A stretch of 64,000 nucleotides of DNA. Source: Anaeramoeba flamelloides. Lineage: Eukaryota; Metamonada; Anaeramoebidae. Under the pieces are notes generated by a model that saw only the letters and a list, made by a program, of their open reading frames with translations, made no database searches and had not been told where the DNA came from. The position numbers and the translations under genes were made by a program. Positions within the stretch are counted from its first letter, which is position 1, and the number at the start of each line of letters is the position of its first letter. The stretch spans positions 2,294,001 through 2,358,000 of the forward strand of contig JANTQA010000029.1 of assembly GCA_027625915.1 (NCBI GenBank), given 5' to 3'. Of the stretch, positions 49,301-62,064 are shown in pieces.

Positions 49301-49610
49301 GATTTTTTTCGTTCGATTTACAGAATTGTATGGCTCGATCCAATACAGTCTGGCATTTTGTTCTGACTTTTTTTGGCTGTGCGTTTTTTTTCATTTCAAG
49401 CACTTCTTCCTTCGTGGCAAATTGGTCTGTGTATTTCCGAATTTCTTCGTTGTTGTGCTTAATTTTTTTCCACAACTTATGAACTGCAGTGAAAAGTTGA
49501 TTACTAGATCCTTCGTATTCGTGTTTTCGATAAAAACAATTCACAAAAAGTTCATACTGATTCCTTGGCTGCTTATAGATCCTTTTCGAATTTAAAGAAA
49601 TCTTTTTCAT
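45171..49610 (-). CDS. 1479-residue protein: HMG-box-like start, transposase-like C-terminal half
   Basis: Single uninterrupted frame; ATG at 49610. Residues about 10-70 resemble an HMG box (KQPRNQYELF, then HKLWKKIKHNNEEIRKY). Charged, microsatellite-coded tracts follow, including K/N repeats near residue 650, a poly-N run near 1090 and K-T/N-T repeats near 1300. The C-terminal half recalls large proteins multiplied in some fungi and protists whose hallmarks are DGGPDENPR, NPVERSM, a KCxNxxC cluster and NGFLPPP. Here I see LTLVVNSSDIETHP (about 1018), NPINSISAILNKKL (about 1070), KCKNINCTHC (about 1237) and NNGEIPNPI (about 1260). If this match is right, the acidic motif is altered, which would suggest a domesticated or inactive DDE-like protein. 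No terminal repeats were found around it. The comparison rests on memory of the family. Confidence 0.75.
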
Positions 49611-52600
49611 CACAAGTTTTTTAAAAAAATGATAAAGTAATCACTATTTTTTTTTTTTTTTTTTTTTCAAAATGGGGTTTTGTCTTAAATTTTTTCTCTT
49701 TTTCAAATTGGTTTATTCTTCAGAAGTGGTTATTAATTTCTGATCTCTACACATTTATTTCGAATATTTAAACTCTTGATGAAAAAGGAAAAATGTGAAA
49801 GAATTTGTGAGTGAAGAGAAATTTGTTTTACAAGAACTAAAATACCATTTCTTTGTTCTTGGAAATTACTGAAAGATTTTCTTTTTTTTTCAAGAAAACC
49901 CTTTTATGATTTCACAATAGTTTGAAAAGAATTTGCGATTTTAACAAAAATTTATATTCAATAATAACAAAGTTTTGGTGGGGAAAATTACAGCAATCCT
50001 CAGACAAAGATAATCAATATTATTTTGCTTTTTTTATTTATTGAAATGTTGGAATTTTTGATTAAATTAAAAGTTGTCGATTATTTTTTTGGAAAGAGGA
50101 AATACAAAAGTGAAAAATACATTTCCGTTGAATGAAGTTTTATTATTTTTTGGAGAACAGGGATCAAAAGAAAGTCTCTTTTTTGGTTTTTATTTTTTAA
50201 AAATTTAAAGTAAGACAAATACAGAAAAATTATAATTTGATAAAGTAAAATACTTTCCAATTTATTTGAATAAAAAAAAAACGAATTACTTTTTCGAATA
50301 TTTTTATTATAGTCAACAAGTTAAGCAAATACAACCTTCTAGAGTTTGTATTGCTTTTGGACTGATAAAATGAAAACTGTGAAAGATAATCTTTCCTAAG
50401 CCGGTACTTTGTATTTTTATTTTAAAATGATTACTATTTTTCAAAGAAAAAGAAACAAATTTTTTTCTAACAATTGATAGGCATATTTTTCCTAATTTGT
50501 AAGAAGAAAAAAGAGATCTTCACAAAGTTGTCACCTTAGAATGTTTTTTTTTGGATTGAGAAAATAGAGAGTATTTGTTGTGTGGGAAAATGTAATAAAA
50601 TAACAAAGTTTGAAAATAACGTAATTAACTAATAAAACATCAAAATTCGAAACATTACAATAAGGGAGTTCCTTAAAATTCTCACAGAAAGTCAAGAGTC
50701 TTGTTGGTCGTTGTCATTTTCTTTGAGATTAACAAATCTACTGAGAAAATTAAATTCAAATTTCTGATTTTTTGCCCAATGTATTACATACATCGAAATT
50801 TGACTGGGAACTGTTTTTCAAATACTTAATAAAGACTTAATTTTATGGCCACTTCTATGTTTAAAGGCTCTTACTTTTCAAATCTTGAACAACTAATAGA
50901 AAAACAAAAGAAATTTTTTTAAACGATAATTTATGAGAAGAATTATTTCGATTTTAAGAGAATTAAGTTGGGTATCAAAAGTTTGTACACAACACTAATT
51001 ATTTTTGGGTTGTCTTGATTTAAATTACTAGTAATTAAATAACAACTGAAGACTTGGTAAATAAGGGTTACATATTCAAAGCCGTGTTTATATTTTTTAA
51101 TAGAAGGCTTAATGATTAAATAATCAATGAAACACAGAGTCAACAATCAGTAAATATGGAATTAGTTTACAAAAGCACTTCAACAAAAAAGTAAAGTCTC
51201 TAAATGAACAAGCAATCATTAAAATTTTCTCACAAAAATGACAAGTGTTTTTTAATGGAGATTATTATTTTTCTACAGTAATAAATTTCTACAAAAAATT
51301 GTAAACCAATTCAATTGATAATCTATTATTTTCAAAACGACAACATTTTTACCTTCAAAATTGATTTGATCTTAAGTATAATATTGACTAATAAACTTTA
51401 AGTTTTCTTTGAATAAGGAGAAAAAAAAAAACATATTTCTTTTAAATAACACATTATCGGCTTTAGGTACACTTTTTTTAGAACACCTTACAGCTAAGAT
51501 TTTCACTTTTTTACTAATTCCAGACAATCAGAAAACAAGATTTTTTAAGTTTGACAGTGTTTCCTTGCTTTTTAGTTGATTTTTCATCCACCAAGTAGCA
51601 GTTGAAAAAAATATCATCAATTTTTTAACATAAAAGAATTTTCTGTTAAAGAAGGTTAAGGGAGTAAGTACATTTTACAAATTATACGACCACAGTATAT
51701 ACCAAACTAAATCCTCAAAAACATTTCTTTAACCAAATAAATTGTTCTTTTGATAAAGATGAGAGTTGGATTTATCCATAGTATAATATATTTCCAATCC
51801 AATTAAAAAATGGACATCAAAAAAAATTAAAAAATTGATCAAGAAAAAATGAATAAAAATAATTTATTTCTTGATCTAATCGAGAAAATTTGACTAAGTT
51901 CCTTATTTTTAATTTGATTTTATATTAAATTCTAAATGAGAAATATTTGTTTGAAAATTTTTTAAGAAACAATTTACTTTGAATTTCAAAAGAATTTTTC
52001 AAAATGAATTTTGATTCCTTTGTTCATTCATTAATATAATTCTTATTTGGGTTCAAGTAAAAATGATATTTTTTGAATTTTTTTTCATAAATGAAGATTT
52101 ATTGGACGTATTGGTTTTATTATTTAATTATTTTTATCAATTAAATTGAAAACACAAAATAATTATGAATTAAGATTAGTTTTTTTTTCTAACCTAATTT
52201 TCATTTTCTTTGGGTTGAACTTGTTTGTCTAATTTTGATAATTAAATTTTATATACTTTAATCTTATAACTATTATTCTGTTTTTTTTTTTTTTTTTTTT
52301 TGCTTGTTTTGATAAAAAAATTTAAAAAAAAGAATTTTGAAAAATAATTTAAAAACGAATGAGTTTTGTAAAATAATAATAAATACTAATGGGTTCAAGG
52401 TAATAATTAGTTTTTATTCATTCAAATTGAGAAAATACAGAAAAAAAATCTTCGAAAATAGAGTCAGTTGATTTTTTTTACATTCTTGGTTTCAATAAGT
52501 TCGCATAAAAAAGTGATCTATCTTGTTCGGTATTCAAAAAGAAATTTTTGTTTCAAACATACACCTTCTCTCGTCCATATTTTACTGATTTGTAATTTTT

Positions 52601-54154
52601 GATTACATTCGAGGATCAATTTCAAGTATTCACATAAACACGTTTCTAGATATAAATAAAAGTTTAATCAAAAAAAAAAAAATTCAAAAAATTGAAAAAT
52701 GTAAGATCCAACACGAATTTACTGTAGTACGTTCCACAAATAGGCACAGCGAACAATATTTTACTAGTAAACTATAATATCAGATGACACTCAAAAAATC
52801 TTTTTTATGTACTGTTATCAAAATAACACAAGTAAGTTTAATCTGTATTTCAAAAATACAAAAGTTTTTTTTTTCTTATCGAAGACCTATAGTTTAATCT
52901 ATCAAATTAATTGTCAAAAAATAACACCTAAATATGACATTGCCTTCGTAAAGTATTATTATTATATAAAGAAATTCTAAAATAATCAAAAACAATTGGA
53001 TTCTGAGAAATAGAAGTTAATTTTTTCGAGGAATCCACTCATTAAAAAAACAACAATCTACGAAAAAAAAAATCAAAAAATTATGAACATTTATCAACAA
53101 ATTTAATTTCTAATTTAAAATTTACAAAAAACCTCAAGGGGTTTATATTCAGAATGGATTAAAATTTAAATAAAGTAAATTTCAAAAATAGTGGCATATT
53201 TTTCATCAGAAAACAATTTATACAATTGTTTTTTTTTTTGAATAATAATTTATTTTACAAAAGTTTTTAGAGATAATAACCAATATAGATTAATAAATAA
53301 AAATATAGTGTAATCATTTTATTTTTTTCAAGAAAAATGAAAAAAGAAAAAAAAATACTAAAAAAATTCGCCCATTAATTTTGTAATTTGGTTTATAATA
53401 TTGGTTTGATATTAGATGTTACATTGTTACAAAAAAAACAATAAGCACAGACTTTATTCTGAAACACAGATTATCTGTTTTTTGCAAAACTTTTTTTTGA
53501 TCAGTACGGTGTTGTTGTAAATATAATTTTTAAAAAAGGCAAAATGTACCAATTTCCTTGAATAACCTAAATTGAAAATTACAGAAAAAGAGGAAAAGCG
53601 AAAAAATAAATTTTCTACACATTAAAAGCCTTTTTTTGTTTATAAATACCTAACTAACTTGTTATAAGTTCGTACCTCTCAGCATATAACCAAACTTGGT
53701 TATGTTGATCTGTGAATGTAATTTGTAGTAAGAAAAGAGTTGTTCTTATCACTCAATGAAATAGAATAATTTCGTTAGAAACATTTAACATTACTAGAAC
53801 GAAAATAAAAAAATTTTCCTTGAATAATCACAACCATAGGTTATTTCAGAATTGATTTAAAAACCCCTTACTAAAATAAAATAATTTAAACACTATGTTT
53901 CAGAAGTTTCTCAGAATAATCTCTCAACATTTGATTCTATTTGTACTACAATATTTTGGACTGAGAAATACGTTATTATTAATTTCTGAAACCACATAAA
54001 ATGAAGACAAACCCTTTTAATTTGCACCCAAACCAGATTATGTTGTTCCTTAAAATCATCTCTCAAAAACTCTTTTCTATTAAAAAAACCTTTCATTTTT
54101 TTTAAAAACCATTTTTCCTTGATTAAATATCTGAAAATTTTTCGAGCTTTTCAA
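49611..54154. other. Gene-free stretch
   Basis: No coding exon recognised in 4.5 kb. 52800-53200 shows weak similarity to 29000-29450. T-rich sequence just upstream of the 1479-residue gene (49650-49668) could be part of its promoter, but nothing specific is visible. Confidence 0.5.
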
Positions 54155-57100
54155 ATGAGCTTATCTCTTCAGACAGTAAAAAGTATTATCCTTCTCGATC
54201 CTAAAGGAAACAGAATTTATGCAAAATTTTATGATGACCAGTTCCAAACACAGAAAGAACAAAAAACATTTGAAAAATCAATTTTTGATAAAACCAAAAC
54301 AAAAGGAGGTATTAAACACCCACAATTTTTCGTTGTTCTAGCAACACAAGATTTCTTTTCTTATCAAAAACTTCTTTTTTTTTTTTTCAAATTTTTTTTA
54401 ATAAAATCTTTTTCTTTACATTTTTCCTCATCTTTGCTGTATAACTTTCAAACAGTCGATGTAATTTTACAAGACAACCTTGTCACTGTAACAAAAACCT
54501 TACCCGAATTTAGAATTTTTGTTTCTGGCAACGAAGATGAAAACGAAATGATTTTATTTAGCGTGCTTAATACAATTTATGAAACACTCCTCCTTGTTTT
54601 TAAGTTTGCATTTTTTTTTATTGTTTCTTTTTTTTTTTTTTATTTTTTTTCTTTTTTTTATTTTTTTTAAATTTTTAAACAAAGAATCATTTCTCAAAAT
54701 GTTTTCATCCTTTGAAAGAAATTGTTTCCAAAAGATCTGATGTGAATTGTATGTTTGTATACAAAAATAATAATTTTTGTTCTTGATTTTGTTTGTTGTT
54801 ATTGTTCGTTGCAAAATAAAAAGAACAAAATTTTCATTTATCTTTTCCAAAGAAAAAGTTGTAAAGATCTTTGAAAAAACTATTAACTTTTTTTTTTTTT
54901 TTATTATTTAACGGAGAAGACTTTTAACTTTTTAAGACACAACCTTTCATTCACTCTGATTTCTTTTTTAGAATTGGTTACAAACATCTTTATGGTAAAT
55001 TATCTTTTTAAAAGTTTTTTAGGAAAGCTGAGTGAAAATTTTTTTAAAATTGTTTTTCAATTTACAGCAAATTTTAAAGAATTTTATTTGTTTTTTTCCA
55101 TCTTATTAATGAAAGCCACATTGAATAATCCATTACAACTCAAATTAATTCAAATAAAAATCTAGATCTTATGAGATCAGATAATTAATCACTACAAATT
55201 GAGTGAAGAAACAAATGTGAATTTAATTGTCCTAAATCAATAAATATCCCTTTTTTCCAATTATCCTGTATTTTAACCTTTAACCAATTTTCAATGGTAT
55301 TGTCTAATAATAATTGATTACCAGAAAAATACTTTTATGAAACAAATTGAATTCTTTTGAAAAATACTACTATTCTCTTATCAAAAGAAACAATTTTTTG
55401 GGAATAATCTAATCTCATAAGATCTAGATTTTTATTTGAATTAATTTGAGTTGTAATGGATTATTCAATGTGGTTTTCATTAATAAGATGGAAAAAAACA
55501 AATAAAATTCTTTAAAATTTGCTGTAAATTGAAAAACAATTTTAAAAAAATTTTCACTCAGCTTTCCGAAAAAACTTTTAAAAAGATAATTTACCATCCC
55601 TGAAAAAAATTGTCAAATTGGTTTTAATTATCAAATGTTAGTGAAAAGGAAAATTTTCCAAATATTTTTTTTATTATTTTTCACTGATCAATAAAGATCT
55701 CTGAAACTGAAATTCCTCAAACTGGATTAATACCCATTGCTAAAATCTTAAAGCTAATTTCGAATGAATAGAAAAATCATAGTAGCATCAAAAAATCCAA
55801 AAATTCAATTTTACTAATGTTTACCTTTAAATTTCAAATTTTGGAAAATTAAAGATACTTAAATGGTGGTTTAATTTGAAATTTAGAAATTCTATTTTAA
55901 TCCAAACAACCAAACGGATTTTTGGGCTTGGTTTTTTGTTGAAAAATATACAAAAAAAAATCCGTCAAAAAATATTTTTAAAAAATAAGAACTTTTACTA
56001 CTATTTTACAATTAAAATCAATTTGACAATTTTTTTTCATTATGACAATTTTTTTACAGAATGGCTTTCTAAATATCTCATATACCTAAACCAATACACA
56101 CTTTTTATATTAAATTATGATTTCTGGTTATATTCTTATTTTACCTTTCAAAAAATATAAAAAGATTTTATGAAAATGAAGTCAAATTTTATTTACTATT
56201 TTAAATCGTTAAAACAATACTGATATCCATTAGCACCCTGGATTGACCTAAATTTCATCAAGTTTAAAATAAAAGATTTAAAATGATATTTATGTTAATA
56301 AATCTATTTTTTTATTTATCTTTAATCTAGATTTTAATTTATAATAAAATGTCAAAATAGTTCAAAGATAAATAAATTATGTGATTGTATTTTTTTTTTT
56401 TTGATATTGGAAAAAAAATATTATTTTGTAATATATATTTTTTTAAAAGATTTTTATATTTATTTTAATTTCTAAATGGAAATTTTATTATTATTATAGT
56501 AATTTAAAACTTAATACATTGATTTATTATAATAGCCATTAAATAATTTTGTTAATTTTACCATAATTAGAACAAATTAAAAAAAAGACAATTAATAAGA
56601 ATTTTCAATAAATATTGAATTAACAGAAAAATAAAATTCATTTCTATGATTAAAATTGAAACTTTAATATGAATAATTTTCTAAAACATCAATTCAAGTA
56701 CAAATGTGCAAAAAGTGATGTCTTAATATTAAAAGTTTTATAGTTTTTGGAAAAATGATAAATTTAGTAAAAAAACTTAAAATATTAAGAAATCACTTTT
56801 TGCACATCACGATCATGAAAAAAAAAATTCAACAAATTTACTTCCTGTAAAGTGTTCTAGGCTTTTTTTAATTTTTGAAATAAACTGAAAATTTAAATTA
56901 ATTTTCGGTTTATTCCAAAAAGTCAAAAAAACCGCCGTTAGCTTTTCCATAATTTAAAAGAATTGAGTAAAATATATGATTTTTCTCCATTCTTTACAAT
57001 TTTGGAAAAGCTAGGCACTCTACGGACACTTTTCAGTAGCTTTTTCGAGAATTTAACAGAGTAAAATATTTGTTTTTCCTCTATTCTTAAGAAATTAAAA

Positions 57101-58068
57101 AAAAACCTAGGCACTCGACGGTACTTGACTATACTTTACATAATTTTCTTAATTTGGATTTGAGATATTGTTGAACTGAGTGAAAGTTGACCAATTCTCT
57201 CAAGAATCATATCGGCACCATAAATCGAGAGGGATTTTTTTCCTACTTCGTATTCATTTTAATAATAGTTAAAAAGATTCTAAATTGGACCAAAGATTTC
57301 TTCAAAGAATTGGCGGTTCAATCAAGTATCAAGCCCGATTTTTAATTAAAATTACAACTTGGTGGTTTTTATAACTTTTTGAGAAAATGATAAACAATTA
57401 AAAATAATATGGTTAAGAGAAATCAAACCTCAGATCTTTCGGATTGTAAGTTGGAAACTTTACAATGGTACATTATTAGTTCTCTTCTGATCCATTATCA
57501 GTTCTCAAAAAAATCTTTTGTTTTTAAAATAATTTTTTTTTTTATGAAAATAAAAAAAAATATTTTTTATAAAGTACAGATCTATTTAATAATTTATAAT
57601 AATTTTGATCTTATAAATATCAAAAAATATTCCCTTCTTAATTAAGAATTAGCACCTATATAATCTAAATCTAACAAAACAACATCCCCCCCAAAAAACA
57701 AAAAACAAAAAACAAAACCACATAAATTTTTTTTTTTTTTATTTGATTGAAGCAATACAAAGATCTTTAAAAGCATTTTCAAAATATATTATTGATTTTT
57801 ATCATTAAAAAATTAATATATCTCATTAATTTTTATATTATTATCATTAATCGTTCTTTCTTTCTTTCTTTTTATTATTCTAATTTAATATTAATTTAGA
57901 GCACAATTTCAATTGAGTATATTAATGGAAAATTTAGATTTTATTATGCTTACAATTGACGAAGTTGTTGATCGAGGAATAATTCTTGAATTGGATTCAG
58001 AAATTGTCGTAAATCGTGCACTTATTAGGGAAGAAGAGCAACTTTCGGAATCGGTAATACGAAAATAA
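54155..58068 (+). CDS. COPZ: Coatomer zeta subunit
   Basis: Small longin-fold subunit of the COPI coat, which returns vesicles from Golgi to ER. Exon 1 (54155-54308): MSLSLQTVKSIILLDPKGNR, then AKFYDD and KTFEKSIFDKT. Intron 1 (54309-54455, GTATTA to AACAG, phase 1) is 147 bases. Exon 2 (54456-54603) encodes ILQDNLVTV, FRIFVSGNEDENEMIL and SVLNTIYETLL. Intron 2 (54604-57899, AA|GTTTGC to TTTAG, phase 2) is 3296 bases. Exon 3 (57900-58068) encodes ILMENLDFIMLTIDEVVDRG and ILELDSEIVV. Joined, the exons align with COPZ1 without a gap across both splice points. The 156-residue product lacks roughly the last 18 residues of human COPZ1. A further donor at 58054 (GTAATA) and acceptor at 58113 would instead end the protein in LR-stop by 58122. 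Confidence 0.88.
54992..55596. repeat. Long fold-back element inside the COPZ intron
   Basis: Arms 54992-55189 and 55402-55596 are about 97% complementary over some 195 bases, around a 210-base spacer. The outer ends read ATGGTAAATTATCTTTTTAA. The very high arm identity implies recent insertion or conversion. It would form a long hairpin in the pre-mRNA. The apparent ORF in the left arm (54974-55165) is not a gene. Confidence 0.85.
56705..56806. repeat. Short hairpin repeat
   Basis: TGTGCAAAAAGTGATGTCTT plus AATATT pairs with the complement at 56781-56806 with one mismatch around a 50-base loop. It may be a small MITE. Confidence 0.65.
56960..57115. repeat. Two-unit tandem repeat in the COPZ intron
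   Basis: Two diverged units share the order GAGTAAAATAT, TTTTTC, TCTATTCTT-like and CTAGGCACTC-ACGG (56977-57026 and 57058-57113). Confidence 0.5.
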
Positions 58069-60036
58069 TGTGAATTAATATTTTTTTTTTTTAAAAAAAA
58101 TTTAATCTTTAATAGTTACGCTAAAGTAGTATTATTAATTCAAAAACAATTATTTTTTTTTATTTCTTAAAAATTCAATAAAAAAGTAACATAAATCAAA
58201 AAAGAAAAAAAACCATAACAACCACTATTTTTTCAATGTTTTTGAAAATTTTTATATTGTTTCTACTTTTTTTAAAAAGAAATTCCAATAAACTAAAAAA
58301 AAAATAATCTAAAATAAATCAATACAAATACTGTTTAATAAATGAAAAATATGTAATTTTTTATATATTTTTATTTCCAAGAAGCTTATTGGATATTCAC
58401 AGATTAAAAAATATTATTAAAAAATTATAACTCACTTTGATTATACTTAAATTAATGTAATACTTGAATTGCCATAATCTCCATCTTTTGGAAAAATCAA
58501 TTATTTTTTTATTATGCTAGCAAATTCGCTTTCAATTTTATTTGTGTTAAACTATTTTTCCTTTAAAAACCTTTTCGATTTTCATAGATTGACTTGTTTT
58601 TTTTAAATTAAAATTTTTTTGGTACAAATTTTGCAAATTAAATTCATTGTTAGAATTGGGAATTGATTTTGGTACTAAAAGAAAAGTCCCATTACAACCA
58701 AAAAGAATTCAGTCAATTAACCTTAATGATATTTATAATTGAGCTATTATGATTTTAATTTTGCTCAGAATAAATTTTCAATATGCAACTTTTCCATTTT
58801 AGAAACTGTTTTTCCAATAGTAAAGTTTAAATTGAATTTCATTAATAAATTCTTGAAGAGATTCTCTTGAAGGGGTCGCTATCGTATAAAACAAAAGATA
58901 ATAAATCTTGGGGTTATATTTTCTAAAATATATTTAAAAAAGAAGCCACTAAGTTCTAAAATTACATAGTATAAAAAATCTACTTATTTTCAAAAAAATC
59001 ACAATATTTTTTTTAAACTTTTAAAAAAATATAATTTATTGAATTCAAAGAACGGTTCAAATCATTTTTTACTTTTTATTGAATAAAAAAAAAACTTTAA
59101 AGAAAACCAAATAATCTATTTAAAAATTCTCATAATAAACTGTTTTTAAAAGCTGGAAAATACAACTTTAAATCTACAAGAAATATGATTTAATTTGATT
59201 ATTTATAACCAATAATTAATAACTCAATATAATTCTTTCAGTGAATTATGAACAACCCAAAGATTAAATGCGTCAAGAGAATTTACAATTATTTTTCAAT
59301 TTTTTAAATTTTTTCCCACAAATAAAACGAATTCTAATTAATCTATATATAAATAAAAAAAAAAAAATAGATATTATCAAAGATCTGATTTTAATACTAA
59401 CAGTTCATTGTCTATACTCTTGAATATTTGAAAAAGAATATTGCCTAATCTTTTAAATTTCTAAGATAATTTAATAATTATATGCGAATATAATAGATGA
59501 TCATTTATTTTAGATTTTTCAAGTTTCAATATTTGATTATTTTAATTTTATTTTTAAAATAAGATTAAAAGTAGAATGTTATTTGTTCCTACTATTTATC
59601 TGAAATTACTAAAAGTAAGATTTCTTCAAAATAAAAATGTTTTTGCAAATTTTACTTTTTTTTTAATTGATATCATCAAAAATCCAAACAAAAAAGGATA
59701 AGATCTTTTGAATAAAAATTTAATTTGGGAACAATAAACTCTTTAAAAATGATAACTAATCTCTCTAAAGTTGATAAATAATATTGCATTCTCGGGTTTA
59801 ATTGTATCCTTATGTAAATAATAACTCGATTACCTTTGGGAAAACAAATAATTAAGAGTTACTAGTCCCTTAACAAGATCTCTTGACTTGACATTAATTT
59901 AAGTCAATAAATGTATTAATAGTAATAAAATTAAGATCCTTTATTGATAAAATTCATATATTTCTAAACCCATTTGTAATTTTCATTTGCATACCAAAAT
60001 CATTTTTCTTCATTTTAATTCTCAAATTTTCTCAAA
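58069..60036. other. Gene-free stretch between COPZ and GOT1
   Basis: Apart from a possible last COPZ exon at 58114-58122, no coding sequence is visible. AT-rich; no repeat partner recognised in the window. Confidence 0.5.
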
Positions 60037-60756
60037 ATGAAGCTAACAAAAGGTAGCAACGATCCACACAAACACAAAACGCCAATGTTTTAACTTTAAA
60101 ATTTCTGCAAATTCTTTAATAATTTACATAGCCTCTGGAATTGGTTTAATAATGCTAAGTTTCCTCTTGAATTTCATCGGGATTTTGATGCTTGGGAATG
60201 TTACTCTTCTTGTTGTTGGGAATGTAAATATTTTTTTTTGTTTTCTTGAATTTTAGACCTTATTCTTTCTTTAATACTGCTTATCTGATACCACCAAAAG
60301 GCTTCCTTTGTAGCTGGTGTTTTGATTGTTATGGGCCCAGACAATCTGTACCGATTTTGTTTCCAAAAGAAAAAGATCCCTTTTATTGTGATCCATTTTG
60401 CTGGTATTGTGTTAATTTTGAAAGGTCATCCTTTCCTTGGTGTGCTTTGTGAACTTCTTGCGATATGCGTTCTTTTTGCAACAATGATCCCATCAGTTCT
60501 CAAATTTCTTTTTTCTATTCCAGTTATTGGACCTTTGATTAAGTTTGCTTTGAGACCTCAGGTAAAATATTCAAACATTGTCTTTTTCTTTTTCTTTTTC
60601 TTTTTTTTTCTTCTGCGCAATAATTTGTGTTGCAGACCAAAGCAGAGTACAGTCGCCATTTAAAAAGAAAATTAAATGAGAGGTATTTAATACGAAGGGA
60701 ATATTTTTTACAAAAATTTTTAACTATCCTACAAATTGCCTCTTTGTTGTAGATAA
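60037..60756 (+). CDS. GOT1: GOT1 family vesicle transport protein
   Basis: Four-helix membrane protein of the Golgi and ER needed for vesicle fusion or budding. Five exons: 60037-60052, 60132-60223, 60301-60561, 60636-60682 and 60753-60756, with introns of 79, 77, 74 and 70 bases, all GT-AG. The spliced protein is 139 residues, against 138 in yeast Got1. Order: MKLTKASGIGLIMLSFLLNF, then GNVTLLVVGN|ASFVAGVLIVMG (intron 2 at the bar), the loop LYRFCFQKKKIP, FAGIVLILKGHPFLG, ELLAICVLFATMIPSVLKFL and the hallmark IPVIGPLIKF. The basic tail is TKAEYSRHLKRKLNER. Intron 2 uses the AG at 60299-60300; nearer AGs would break the frame. If the last intron is not removed, translation ends at 60752 after extra residues. 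It lies downstream of coatomer zeta on the same strand. Confidence 0.88.
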
Positions 60757-61080
60757 AAAGAGAAATGGGAAAAAAAGTTCAAATTAGTTTAATTATTTTT
60801 AATGATCTAGTCTCTTCCGTGGATTTCCTTCCTACTCAAGAAGTCGCTTGACACTAAGAATGCTGTTCTGAAATTGCTCTTCTTTTAGTTGAAAAAATTA
60901 CCAAGAAATTATCAAGGATTCTAAACAGATAAACTTTAGTTCATACTTTTCCGTAATTTTTTAAAAAGTGAGGAATAAAACATTTCAAAAATGTTACTCC
61001 AAAGTGCATAAAAACGGACGAACCAGAACGTTCAAATATACCCTATAAAATTTTTGTTACTCACTTTTTTCCAACAGCTT

Positions 61081-61563
61081 TACAGTGGTGTAAATAACCC
61101 ATGTTTTTTACTTAAACCCATTACGAAAATTTAACTCATATAAATAATATTTGCTTATCGTAGAAATAAAAGAAACAAATCAATGGGATCCCAATAACAC
61201 ATAAGCAAGAAATAGAGTTCTTTAAATAAATTTTAAAAAGGAATTATAAAGATATTAAAAGATTAAAATGTAATTTTTTGACAAAAAAATGAGAAAAATT
61301 TCATTTTTTGAATTTTTAATAAAAAAATCATTTTATTTCACAAATTTTGTATTTATGATAAAATTTTTGAAACAAAAACATTCAGTATTTTTGAACAGTT
61401 TACATTAATCCCAGATCTAACCTCAAAAAAAAATTTAAATTTGAGCCAAGTATGTACATTCGTCTTCCTATCTTCAAATACCCAAGCTCTGAGAAAAAAA
61501 AACTCAAGTTAAAATTTTGTAATGTGTTAAAGGTTGTTAAAATGGGTTATTTATATCGCTGTA
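61081..61563. mobile_element. Tc1-type MITE with CAGTGG start
   Basis: TACAGTGGTGTAAATAACCC at left and the complement of TACAGCGATATAAATAACCC at right. Weaker pairing extends about 75 bases inward (CATTACGAAAATTTAACT against its partner). Flanking TA and a CAGT start fit Tc1/mariner non-autonomous elements. Different from the 198-base family at 21 and 24 kb. Confidence 0.7.
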
Positions 61564-62064
61564 TGTCTTAATACACGGGGACAAGTATTTTTTGAAAATC
61601 GTTTGTTTTAATGAATATAAACATATAAATTCGATTAAAATACGGTTTGGCTCAACTCATGATTCACTATTTGAGTTCAATAAATCCCCCAAAATCTTTT
61701 GTTAAAAAATGAAAAAAATTTAATAATATTTTCGACTTTTTATTATTTTTTAGTTTCTAAAATCAAAATAATTTCAAGGACATCCAAAGGGTGGTGTGAC
61801 TTTGCTTGTTTTTAATTGAGAATTGGAACAAATAAGAAAGAAAATATTTTTATTTTTTTAAAAAAAATAAATTTAATTGAAACTTTTTATTATTTGAAAA
61901 AATACAACTCCAATTTTTATATATTGAGTCGAATACACACCTCCAAAAAAAAAAAAAACAATTTTAAAACCTAAATTAAAAATTAAATAATTTTTCATAT
62001 GGACTGAGGAATGAAATTTTTCTTTTTTTTTACTTTCTTCAATTCAAAATAAACCCCATTTCAA

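Larger units (their letters stand above)
54604..57899 (+). other. 3.3 kb intron of coatomer zeta, filled with inverted repeats
   Basis: Bounded by AA|GTTTGC and TTTAG|AGCACAA. It contains a 600-base fold-back (54992-55596), a hairpin (56705-56806), a palindromic stretch (56860-56930) and a two-unit tandem repeat (56960-57115). Open frames inside have no recognisable motif. Confidence 0.75.

Noticed and set aside
54119-54670. 183-codon frame taken as one continuous protein
   Set aside because: It includes intron 1 and the start of intron 2 of coatomer zeta as F-rich insertions absent from the family; true start is the ATG at 54155.
60322-60663. 113-codon frame covering part of GOT1
   Set aside because: It starts inside exon 3 and reads through T-rich intron 3 (F-rich tail); the spliced model gives the family's exact length.
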